DNA of 64,000 nucleotides from Ianthella basta (lineage: Eukaryota > Porifera > Demospongiae > Verongiida > Ianthellidae), in the NCBI GenBank assembly GCA_964019415.1, contig OZ025884.1, positions 1,824,001 through 1,888,000 of the forward strand, read 5' to 3'. Position numbers and translations under genes: made by a program. This document shows, one piece after another, positions 38,301 through 50,366 of the stretch; the first letter of the stretch is position 1, and each line of letters begins with the position of its first letter. The notes under the pieces are model-generated. The model ran no database searches, had not been told where the DNA came from, and saw only the letters and a program-made list of their open reading frames with translations.

Positions 38301-38981
38301 ATGGACAATCCCAGTGTCAGAGAAGCCATTAGCAATGCAGTGTCCACAGCTGTTAACGAGGCTCTCTCCAGAACAATGCCTCAAAGTAGTGGTGAGAGCA
38401 GCAGGAGTAGCACTAGTGGTACCAGTGGAAGGAAGAGGGCGCCAAGTGGCTTTATGCCATCCAGCTTCCTTAAGAAGAAGGGCAAAGCTGATGGCAAGGG
38501 GAAGGGGAAGAAGAAAACCTGGACAAAGGACATTGTATGTCTTCCGGCTGACTTTAAGAGCACAGATGAAATTGGAATTGCCATACCAAAGGGTTTGAAG
38601 CGTGTTGAGCTGGCTAGGCAGGGTCTTGTTGGCAAGATTTCTTTGGACTCGCACATGAATGCAGAAGAGGTGCTGACTGAAGTACGTTCAGTGTTCAAAG
38701 AAGCTATGGGAGAGAATGCCACATTTCAGTTTAAATTCTTACAGCTAGTTGGAGGCGGCTGCAAGTCTTTATTTGACCCTCAGACGAGTTCATCATTTGA
38801 ATGGGCAGCTAAGGATGTAGTTCAGTCAGCTGGACGTGGGGCGATCTATATCCTAGCTGAAGATGAGCTAACTCTACCTTTGCCAGAGCATACTACAACT
38901 GAGGAGTCTGAGCTTGACATGTACGTAGGTGAACACATAGGTGCATTAAAATTGGAGGGAGCAAAAGACATTGCTAAATAG
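38301..38981 (+). CDS. transposon accessory protein, 226 aa
   Basis: Starts at ATG in GCAAGATGG and ends TAG. Residues 1-50 are Ser/Thr-rich and low-complexity. Residues 58-73 are a Lys/Gly basic stretch (KKKGKADGKGKGKKK) that could be a nuclear localisation signal. Residues 74-200 form a compact domain (WTKDIVCLPADF, GLVGKISLDSHMN, FKFLQLVGGG). This resembles companion ORFs of animal DDE transposons of this type, but I know no biochemical function. It faces the transposase gene convergently with about 320 bp between them. Its leader and start lie inside the terminal repeat and mirror those of the transposase. Confidence 0.8.
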   Translation: MDNPSVREAISNAVSTAVNEALSRTMPQSSGESSRSSTSGTSGRKRAPSGFMPSSFLKKKGKADGKGKGKKKTWTKDIVCLPADFKSTDEIGIAIPKGLKRVELARQGLVGKISLDSHMNAEEVLTEVRSVFKEAMGENATFQFKFLQLVGGGCKSLFDPQTSSSFEWAAKDVVQSAGRGAIYILAEDELTLPLPEHTTTEESELDMYVGEHIGALKLEGAKDIAK

Positions 38982-39298
38982 TTCCTAATTCCTGTGCACC
39001 TGACTGACTATGAACAGTTTAAGGCATCATTTGATTTAGCCATTAGGGGTTGCCAGGGTTTTGGCACTATATAGAACTTTATAGATACTGTTTAGGAAAG
39101 TAACATGCTTTATTAGTAGTATTACCTTAAACAGCCTTACTTTTAGTATTTCCAAATGTCCACGAAAACGTATGTATTATCACATAGGCAAGTAATAGGT
39201 AATGCATTCCTTAAAACAAGCTGAATTTTTCTTACAAGATTTGTTGTAACATCACGTACATGCACACTCATAAATTTAAATGTTACTGCATTATGTAG

Positions 39299-40498
39299 TC
39301 AATGGTCATTGCAGTCATTGCAATAGGTCAACAAATGCCGTCCGCAGACTTCAATTTTGGCAAGGTAGCGTGATTTTGCATCATCTGCACAATTCTGCAG
39401 TGCTTCATCTATGTCACATTGTAACTGTACACATGGTTGGAATGAACACCGTGGGACAGGTACAGCGTCATTAGTTGGGAAATCACGTGCACTGGACTCA
39501 GTGTCAGACGTTTCAGAGTCAGATTCAGTTTGTTCACTGGTACCTTCCAACGAGCTTGTTAGAAAAAGTTGCTGAGGTGTTGCATTGTGTTCTGTCGATA
39601 TGGCGTGATTGTTCCATGCCTCTGCAAATGCCTCAAGAGATTGCTTTATGCACGGCACATATGTAGAATGTAGGCAATAAATGTCAACTTCATTCAAGTG
39701 GTCAAGCTGCTGGTCGGCCTCCAGCTGCCGGAAGGTATTTGCAAATGTTACTATTACTGATCGATGCACATCCCTCCAGAGCCTCTCGATGCGTTCGTTG
39801 TGCGTGGAACTCCCAGTAATAACGCATCTATCTGAAGAATGCTCATTCATCATAGTGCGCCACACTTCAATATTTTCCCCACCATGATCAGTGCGAACCT
39901 TCCTTGGGAAGCCATACCTTTGCGCCCCATTCATAAAAGCTGAAAGAACACTTTCTGCTCTGTTGTCAGTGTGACACTGGAGGAAAGTTATCAGACGTGA
40001 ATAGCCATCTATTCCTCCATGCACAACCATTCGCCATCTAATTAACTTATGATTCCCATCAATGTGCCATACATCATTGGCTGCATCCACATGATAAACC
40101 CTCCTTCTCACGGCAACGCTTCTTCTTTCAGCTGTTCCTGCTGGATCAACACGGTGAAGGCTTGCTCTGAGTTTAGCTCGCTGGACTCGTATTCCCTGAG
40201 ACATAAGGTGACCAGCCAGCATCACTTCACCATCATTAGGATGAGTAGTTTTGATGTCTCTCACTTTCAGATCCAAGCTTGCGTCAGATATTGCAGAATA
40301 TTTAAGGAACTGTGATTGCCCCCAGGTACTGATTTTGTTATAAAGAGTTTGACGACTCACTCCGAGAATTTCAGCAATTTTTGTCTTGGTAAAGCCTTTA
40401 GACAAGAGAAACTGAACTTCTCTGGAATCAACTTCATGAGAAGGCCTCCCCCTCTGGCTTCCTTGCGGATCCCCTTGGGTGTTACCACCTTCGGCCAT
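39299..40498 (-). CDS. DDE transposase with HTH and integrase core, 399 aa
   Basis: Residues about 36-56 form a helix-turn-helix (TKTKIAEILGVSRQTLYNKI). The integrase core (rve-type) follows: D147 in WHIDGNHK, D204 in RTDHGGEN, and E235 or E238 in HNERIERLWRD give the catalytic triad. GGIDGYSRLITF lies between them as in this family. The C-terminal region includes AWNNHAISTEHNATPQQLF, then an acidic tail. The family is widespread in fish, cnidarian and sponge genomes and resembles bacterial IS3-type transposases. There are no stops or frameshifts, and the start is within the terminal repeat. It probably excises and inserts the 37775-41164 element. Confidence 0.88.
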   Translation of the reverse strand: MAEGGNTQGDPQGSQRGRPSHEVDSREVQFLLSKGFTKTKIAEILGVSRQTLYNKISTWGQSQFLKYSAISDASLDLKVRDIKTTHPNDGEVMLAGHLMSQGIRVQRAKLRASLHRVDPAGTAERRSVAVRRRVYHVDAANDVWHIDGNHKLIRWRMVVHGGIDGYSRLITFLQCHTDNRAESVLSAFMNGAQRYGFPRKVRTDHGGENIEVWRTMMNEHSSDRCVITGSSTHNERIERLWRDVHRSVIVTFANTFRQLEADQQLDHLNEVDIYCLHSTYVPCIKQSLEAFAEAWNNHAISTEHNATPQQLFLTSSLEGTSEQTESDSETSDTESSARDFPTNDAVPVPRCSFQPCVQLQCDIDEALQNCADDAKSRYLAKIEVCGRHLLTYCNDCNDH

Positions 40499-40639
40499 CT
40501 TGCTAACCTCAAAGACATGTGGTCATTACAAAGTTACACTTACGTCATGCAGTGTATCACATGCACATCACATTGTGACCATGTGACCATGTACGACATC
40601 ATGGACAACAAGCACGTTTGTCATTATATGCGACCTATG

Positions 40640-41100
40640 CGTACATCACATGATATATGCATATATCGTGTGATATATGGATATATCGTGTGATGTATGC
40701 ATATATCACACGATATATCCATATAACACAAGATATATGCATATATCGTGTGATATATGGATATATCGTGTGATGTATGCATATATCACACGATATATCC
40801 ATATAACACAAGATATATGCATATATCGTGTGATATATGGATATATCGTGTGATGTATGCATATATCACACGATATATCCATATAACACAAGATATATGC
40901 ATATATCGTGTGATATATGCATATATCGTGTGATATATGCATATATCGTGTGATATATGGATATATCGTGTGATATATGCATATATCGTGTGATATATGG
41001 ATATATCATGTGATGTGTGCATACATTGTGTGATATGTGTATATATCATGTGATATATGCATATATCGAGTGATATGTACAACATATCACGTGATATGTG
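40640..41100. repeat. right subterminal satellite of the transposon with 80-bp higher-order unit
   Basis: Units are mostly inverted relative to the left array (ATATATCGTGTGATATAT). From about 40700 to 40940 an 80-bp compound unit that includes an ATATAACACAAGATATAT variant repeats three times nearly exactly. The right array is longer than the left. Confidence 0.92.
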
Positions 41101-41229
41101 CATCCCATCATGTGATATATGAAACATCGGCATTTTACATAATATTTGTACAGACGGCACCCCATAAGTTTTCACCAACACAGCTATGCACACTGGGTAA
41201 AGACAATGTGAAGTGACAGGTGGGGTTGG

Positions 41230-42847
41230 TTACTTCACAACAGCTTCTGTGTATGTTGACTGCAGTGTGTTTGCAAACTCCTCCATGGCTCCATGCAGTG
41301 TCCTCTCATCCACTGCAGAACACACCCTGACAAACCGTAGTGGTCTGTTGGCTAGCTCTGTCACACCGAGGTCTTCCAGCAGAGCTGTGTCCTACAGTGT
41401 AAAGGAAGCACTGTCATGGTTAAACTCAGTGCTCATGGCTATACCCAGTTGTCATAGCAACCGCCAGTTGTCATGGCAATACTCAATTGACATAGCTGCA
41501 GTCAGGTAGAGCAATGCATGAGGTAGTGAGAGAGTACAGTGTTACAGTGACATCAGTTGATGACGTTGAACCAGGATGAAGTGTGACTTTGTGTAAGGAG
41601 GTGATTGACACGAAAGAGGAAGAGAGAAAGTAGACTCACTTGGTCGTCTGTCAACTTCTTGTCCTTCTTGTTCAGCAAGATCATACAAGGTAGAGAGGTT
41701 ATCCGTGGGTCCTCCAGGTGCTCCTTCATTGCACTGCATGACCGAGCCAGGCTGTCTGCGTCAGTTGCATCTACCACAACTATCTATGAAGGAGAGCATT
41801 CACGAGACAGGAGGTCACTGCATGGCAGGGGGACTGTTCTCTGAGGATGTGCTCATTACAGTCCTCACATTCATACACATTACCCATCACCTCTCACTCA
41901 CACAACACCCTCACATAGCACCCTCACAAAATATCACACATGCATAGTGCGTATCACTGTTCAGTACACACACATTACCCCGTCAACCACATCACCCCTC
42001 ATTCCTCACACCCACCACTCCTCACACCCAAACCACCCCTCACACTCACACCACCCATCACACCCACACCACCCCTTACACGCACACTACCCCATACACT
42101 CACCTAGTCTCTCATGTCAGCCCCTATTATTGTGCAATCATGCTTGAAATTTCTCCGTGATTGCACAATAATATGCACGGAGAAATAGGGTCTGGAAGCG
42201 AGACTAACACTCACTATGTCCCTCGTAATACCTCACACTACCCCTCACACACACCACCCCTCACACCCACACTACCCCTCACACCCACCACCCCTCACAC
42301 CCACACCACCCCTCACACTCACACCACCACTCACACTCACACCACCCCTCACACTCACACTACCCCTCACACTCACACCACCACTCACACTCACACCACC
42401 CCTCACACTCACACTACCCCATACACTCACTATGCCATCCTGTCCCTCGTAATACCTCCTCCAGTACTCAATCACTTCAGGTCCACCTAACACAACAGTA
42501 CAATGGAAAGGACTCCAGTCAGCACACACACCAACCTCCCCCACTCCCCTCCCCCTCCCCCCTCTCCTCCCCTCTCCCCCTCTCCTCCTCCCCTCTCTTC
42601 TCTTGTAACAGTACAGTATAAACTAGCACAACTCCAACCAGAAGCTTCACCAAGTGATATAAAGCGTAGGCAACTCAGAGGTACAGTAGAGGCAGTCTAG
42701 CATGCTAGCCCCTCCCAATCCCCCAGACACTTCAGAAGACGAGGTAGAGAGTCCATATGCCATCACCACTCACACACTGTACCTCACCTCCTAGCTCCTT
42801 CACACTGAGCGTGGCACACCTAGTCTGGACAACCTTGATGGAGAAGC
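41230..42847 (-). pseudogene. ARL2: ARF/ARL GTPase copy lacking the P-loop exon
   Basis: Exons 42847-42788, 42486-42431, 41783-41640 and 41391-41230 are kept with the same phases as in ARL1 and ARL3 (GFSIKVVQTR, GPEVIEYWRRYY, LLNKKDKK, DTALLEDLGV). The exon with the G1 motif should lie near 43234. A deletion joins GGCT to AGTAGTAGGGGG there and removes the whole exon (about 170 bp relative to 61205-61395). Without G1 it cannot bind nucleotide. The exon 4 acceptor is weakened from TTCACAG to TTCATAG. The C-terminus would be EAVVK, as in ARL3. Confidence 0.85.
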
Positions 42848-43019
42848 CTACAAAGGAAGAAATCAGTAAACACCTCAAACAGACATCACAACACAACAGA
42901 GTGTCACAGTAGACTACTTCTTCTTTGAACAATTGAGCACACCAATAAGTCACTTGATAATTCACCACAATGTATTGCCCTTCATGCTTCATGGGCTTTG
43001 TCAGGGACACACTCACAAC

Positions 43020-44267
43020 TCCTTCACACTAACTGTGGCCATGGTATGACTGCCAAAGCTGTGACGGGTGAAACATTGCAATGAAGTATAAAGTGATTTT
43101 GATGCACTCACAATCGTCCAAAGAATAAGCAGTCTACTTAGCTGAGGATTAGCAGTGTCGACAAGCAGTTGATCACAAAACATGCTTGAACACACCACTG
43201 TCTCTCCTTCCTCAATGTTTGACCATTTAATAAGGGCTAGTAGTAGGGGGAGACAAGGGGAAGACCCTGCTGAAAGTGTCAGCACTCTGTCTACACACTG
43301 ACAGGGAGGTGTTGGGTACAAGCACAACTCCACTTGCACAACCACCACTTAGCTATCCATTAACTACCACTCACAGAACTGTTACAGTGAAAGGAGCACA
43401 CTACAAACTGTTACAAAAGTCACTATAGCTGACAAAGCATCAGTGAGATGACAGTGCCACAGGTGAGTTGCTAAGAGAATTCTTTGTACTGCCACCACAT
43501 ACACAGTGACCTCAGAAGGGCCCTCTAAATGTGAGGTTGAACCATCTAATCAGGAAACTTTCAACAAGTGCATAACTCTAATGAGGCCTATTACATCGCT
43601 ATACTATGCTATCATGTCACCATGCACCATTTGAGTGGGGCCAGAATACGGCACAGCTCCACACTAAGGAACTAACACATTGTGTCAGGTTTAACTTGCC
43701 TACAATCATCAATACACTCCTCTTCTTAAAGAGTGATAGGTTTATGTCACTACAGCTGAATTTGGAGTGACCACTCCACTAAGGGGGTCTGCCCAGCCAT
43801 CACACAAGATGCAACCTTGCTCTCTCTATTGTATGTACACTATATGGTAAGCTGCCAACACCTCACTACATGTCTCGGGTGTCTGCTATAACCAACTCTC
43901 TTAACGGTATTAGCTACACAGATGTCTAATGAAACATAGCTACATAAGAACATTCCTACTCTACAGCGCGATACCACAGTAGTAACAGGACAGTAGTGGA
44001 CAGACATCCAAAGTCGCCGCCCATTCTAACCAGGACAGTAACAACATGATAGAATACGTCACCATGCACCGTTTGAGTCACTTACTTGGGCAGGTAGTGG
44101 CTGAGTCGGCTGAGTAGTGGGCGAGTGTAAGAGAGACGCGCCAAACCCAACACAACTGGGTGGATCCCTAATTATAAGCTCCTCAAAGCGGATGGAATGC
44201 ACGTGACTAAACGGGGGATTCACCCGTCATCAACCACTGCCACTGGATCAGGTGTCCCGTGCTGATC
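43020..44267. other. upstream region of ARL2 with shared leader
   Basis: The first part matches the region upstream of the P-loop exon of ARL3. The block 43725-43945 is the forward-oriented counterpart of the inverted block at 24110-24330. The shared leader with donor (CAGCCACTACCTGCCCAA, then GTAAGTGAC) ends at 44086 on the minus strand. An E-box (TGCACGTGAC) lies at about 44199. No coding sequence seen. Confidence 0.5.
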
Positions 44268-44672
44268 AGAGAAACGCAAAGTACTTCGAACTCCAGAGCA
44301 CTTACTGCAAGGAAGACACAGGAATGACCATTCCTACTCCTGTGAGTACCTGTCTCACCGCCTGACTCCAGTAAAGGCGGTGGTTCTTGCTCCGTGGAGT
44401 TGTCTAGTGGGGATAGGACCGGGCTTGCTCTCAACTCTGTCTTGTCGGGCGAGTACCAGCCGATTAAGTTCTGATTGTGTACTATTACTGGTGTTGTGTT
44501 AGTGCATGTGTGTGTGTCTATGCGCTGGGAGACTGTTTGAAGCATATCGCTGTAGTTGAAAGCGGTCGCTTCAGCCGGCGTTGTTGGCAGTATCCTCTAG
44601 AGCAGTTCTGTCAGACTGCACTAAGCAGGCAGTCACCACTCGTTGTATGGTACAGGAATATCACCAGGTGAA
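44268..44672 (+). repeat. conserved leader segment, copy C
   Basis: Same block as at 9895-10310, with the ACTCCTGTGAGTACC word and the CACCAG|GTGAAG end, upstream of cyclophilin copy C. Confidence 0.55.
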
Positions 44673-45251
44673 GTTTTGACCACTCTGTGATGGGTTTGGG
44701 CTGGTGTGTGTGTTGGGGAGAGAGGGGAGAGGGTAGCTAGCTACATGTGTGAGGTTGTGTGTGTGTGCATTGACATAATGTGTAGTCATATGTAGTTGAG
44801 TCCCTTCTGTGTGGTACACACGTGCCCTGTCTGGATCCAATTCCTCTCCTTGTAAGAGTTGTGTGTGCACACTGTACAATGCACAGCCCGCACACCACAC
44901 AACACACAGTGGTCACAGACATATCGGCCTACTCTGGTGTGTGCATGTGGTGACTTGATATCATTGTTGAATGTGCTGTGTAATATTGTGAAGGGTCTTG
45001 CAATTGTATTGAGAGTCCCCATACTTATTGTAGTGTAGCTCTCCATCATTGTGTCCCTCTCTATAGCTGTGGGTGGCCATGCTGCTGCTGTGTTGGTGGT
45101 GACCTTGTTCAGTGTCTGGTGTATGCTCAATTCCTCTGTTGGCTCTTACAGTATGGGCCCGGGGGCTCTTACTGTGTGTGTTACATATTTTGTGGCAATT
45201 GTCAGTGTTGTGTGTTACACCACACGGTTGTTCCTCCTGGTGTTGTGTTAG

Positions 45252-46666
<1,415 letters not shown>

Positions 46667-47509
46667 CAGCCTCCCACTAGGAGTTGACTCTAGTTCTGGT
46701 AGCATATTCAGTTAATAAATGGACAAACCTAGCTAGGACTATAGTAGTGGTGTCATTCTTGTAATGGTACTCTGTATGGAACATGTTGACAGTGACATGT
46801 CAACATCATGGTGACAGTCATGCACAGGAATCGTATAAAATAATTACCTAACAGTAGAACAGGCCACTTCCTCCTTTACCATGACACGTTTGAGCATGCT
46901 CAAGCCATGCATACGTATATGGCTTTATTGCATGCCTTGTTTGATCAGCCTTGGTCCACATTCACACAGCACACATACAGCTGGGCTGCTGTGGATCACT
47001 TGCAGGCCACGCGTGCATGCATGGCTTAAAATGTATTTGCCCAGTATAGTGCAATTGCATGACTGTTCACCTCCCCCTCCCCCTCCCCCTACACACATAC
47101 TAGTACACCACAGTGCCCCATGGCCTGTGCATATAATTCAGCCTTATATAATTCCAATATTTAATACACGTTGACACACTATTGTTTGTTGTACAAAACT
47201 AGTATAAAGACTAGAGCCAAAATTAATGCTCAATAATAACTGTCCCTCCATGTGCGTCCCCTCACATCATAGTTAGATACCATTTCATCTCACACCAGTT
47301 CCATGCTCCATTCGTCAGATCAATAGGGAGTACTTAAACCAGTTGTCAAAGCAGCTCTAGATCTGATAGCTTCAGTTAATTGTTTCCGTTCAATTTGGTT
47401 ACATTGACACTACATCGCAACAACAAAAATTAATGTACAACAATTTAACACTACAAATGTTCTACGTTTCCACACGTAATGATGCATACTATTGTATAGT
47501 GACAAAACA

Positions 47510-50308
47510 TCACTTAGATAAAAGCATGTCACTGACTTTGACAGTTATCGCAGTGTTTGTGCACAGTGTTCCTCGCACTGACTCCACTAGCTCCTTCGGT
47601 ACCTGCCCCAGTTCCACTTCTGCGAGTAGTGGGTTCTTACTAAACCCAGCAGCCAGGACTCTGCTACCTCTGGCACTGTATACCACATCCACCTTCACCT
47701 TGACTACTTGAGCACAACTGGCTGCCTCCTCCAGCTGTGCCCAGTACTCTTCACTCAACTCCTCCTGTAGCTACAAAACACAACACAGGGGTACTGAGGT
47801 GACACCTTACAAGAACAACAAACACTGCACTATTGGTATGGCTTCAGGGGTAGGCTGCTGATGGACACAAAATGGTTGTCCAACAGGCACATGAGTAGAC
47901 TGGCATGCTAGCCCCTCCACCCATGGGAGGAGGGGATGGCTTTACTTGTGCAGAGCTTTTTGCAGGGTCTGACTTTTGGGATTCACCAATTGCACCAATG
48001 AAATTGCAGAACACACGTAAACATGCATGCGATGCATACGAATACACCATGACTGCAAATATACTAGGGGTCGAACGAATAACCGAATAGTCGAATATTC
48101 GTTCAGTAGCCTAATATTCGAAGGATAATTTTATTCGTTTGGATTTTTGGTGACGCTTAATGACGTCATACAAATGGCCGCCAACCACATAAAACTCGTT
48201 TCGCTCATGAATCAGTCGATATCTACGGAACGAAACACCTTCTATCTTTTATGGATTATGCAGTGACTGCAGAAAATGTCAAATTCGCCCATTCTGCTCC
48301 TCATCCGACTTTCTCCTCCCATTTCCGGTAATCGCTCAACAGAAGACAGCCATATTTGGTAATCACTTCCGGTGGAACGAACATTCGAATATTTGTTCAT
48401 TGGAGGCAACGAATAGTCGAACTTAATATAGAGTATTCGTTCGACCCTTAAAATATACCTACACAGATAGCAATATAGCTGGTTGCAACAGAGGGGCTGG
48501 TTAAGGTTAGTAGCAAATCAGGGGAAACATTATACCAGTCAGTGTTGAGACATTGGGAAATGCTGTTACATAACTTGAATGTTTGCTGGGCTGTGTTAAC
48601 CCCACCCACTCCACACAGAAAACACAGCCAACTCCCACACTGACGTTATCAAATGGGACAGTGCCATATCAAATGGGTGATGAGAATTGGGAATGGGACC
48701 TTGATAAGCTCAGATGAGGTATTAAATTTTACACTGCGCCAGCAGTGTAAAATTTATACTCCTTCGGTACCTGCCCCAGTTCCACTTCTGTGAGTAGTGG
48801 GTTCTTACTGAACCCAGCAGCCAGGACTCTGCTACCTCTGGCACTGTATTTCACATCCACCTTCACCTTGACTACTTGAGCACAACTGGCTGCATCCTCC
48901 AGCTGTGCCCAGTCCTCTTCACTCAACTCCTCCTGTAGGTACAAAACACAACACAGGGGTACTGAGGTGACACCTTACAAGAACAACAAACACTGCACTA
49001 TTGCTATGGCTTCAGGGGTAGGTTGCTGATGGACACAAAATGGCTGTCCAACAGCCACATGAGTAGACTGGCATGCTAGCCCCTCCACCCATGGGAGGAG
49101 GGGCTGGCTTTACTCGTGCAGAGCTTTTTGCAGGGTCTGACTTTTGGGATTCACCAATTGCACCAATGAAATTGCAGAACACACGTAAACTGTGCACGTG
49201 ATGCATACGAATACACCGTGACTGCAAATATACCTACACAGATAGCAATATAGCTGGTTGCAACAGAGGGGCTGGTTAAGGTTAGTAGCAAATCAGGGGA
49301 AACATTATACCAATCAGTGTTGAGACATTGGGAAATGCTGTTACATAACTTGAATGTTTGCTGGGCTGTGTTAACCCGACCCACTCCACACAGAAAAGAC
49401 AGCCAACTCCCACACTGACGTTAACAAATGGGACAGTGCCATATGAAATGGGTGATGGCAATTGGGAATGGGACCTTGATAAGCTCAGATGGGGTGTTAA
49501 ATTTCACACTGCTGACTAATGGGGCTATGAGGGAGGGGCCCTAGGATGGGTATGGGGGCTCTTATATAAGAGGCCACTCTGCACCGTTCATTAGCAGGCA
49601 CTTTAATGGGACCTCTTGAGGGGCTCTGCATGGTGGTGTTCTACATGGACACCTAGCCCTCTATAAGGGGGCTCATTCAGGGAAGTCTGTAGGGGGCTAG
49701 CAGTAGGCTACTTCGGGAGTCTCTTTCAGGGGGACCACTCTAGGGTCGGCATTACTAAAACGCGGAATACGGAATAGCGGAATAACGGAATTAGATAATA
49801 TTAAAATGGCGGACAACTCGTACGCAAACAAGTCTCACTGGCGTGTGCTTCTGCCCAGAAAGGTTCGAATTTCGAACGAAAGTATGGGAAATGGATACAT
49901 TGACAACTGCTTGGAAGTGGTTTGCGCAGAAATGCTTCTTCGAATGAAAACAGCAGCTAATCGCAGTTTCCTCGCACAAAAACCTCGAGAAAGGCACCGT
50001 ACAACCCACTATCCACTCAACTGCAGAGCCTCCGTCGCTCGCCGAAGTAGAGATTCATCCTATCTTATGTCCCGACGCAACGATAGCTACGTGTATACCA
50101 CATATCTCGTTCCCACCACCAGGCAGGCTTTTGGTAGGGGAGGTGGAGGGATCGATTGAAGGTTTGTGTGTGTGTGGGGGGGGGGGGTGAATTGCCTTCC
50201 CGCCTTGAAGATTGTGAGTTTGGTGTGTGCATGCACATGTGTGTCACTGTGAGCGAGTGAGTGGAATGTGATGTGTGAGTGTGTGGTGTGTGTGTGGTGT
50301 GTGTGGTG

Positions 50309-50366
<58 letters not shown>

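Larger units (their letters stand above)
37775..41164. mobile_element. 3.39 kb DDE DNA transposon (IS3EU-like), apparently intact
   Basis: The termini TGGGGTGCCGTCTGTACAAA and its inverted copy are perfect at both ends, flanked by TA (37773-37774, 41165-41166). The inverted repeats are very long. The left (37775 to about 38305) and the right (about 40490-41164) both reach the start codons of two convergent genes, and both carry subterminal satellite arrays. Both ORFs are uninterrupted, so the insertion looks recent and possibly autonomous. In NLR3 the host sequences that flank it are 5.2 kb apart (about 53957 and 59167), so its arrival or later movement was associated with a deletion. The superfamily name rests on transposase resemblance and is tentative. 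Confidence 0.85.

Noticed and set aside
40635-41193. ORFs of Tyr/Ile/His repeats, and a CRISPR-like appearance of regularly spaced units
   Set aside because: These are the transposon subterminal satellite. Units are contiguous, without unique spacers, and the genome is animal.
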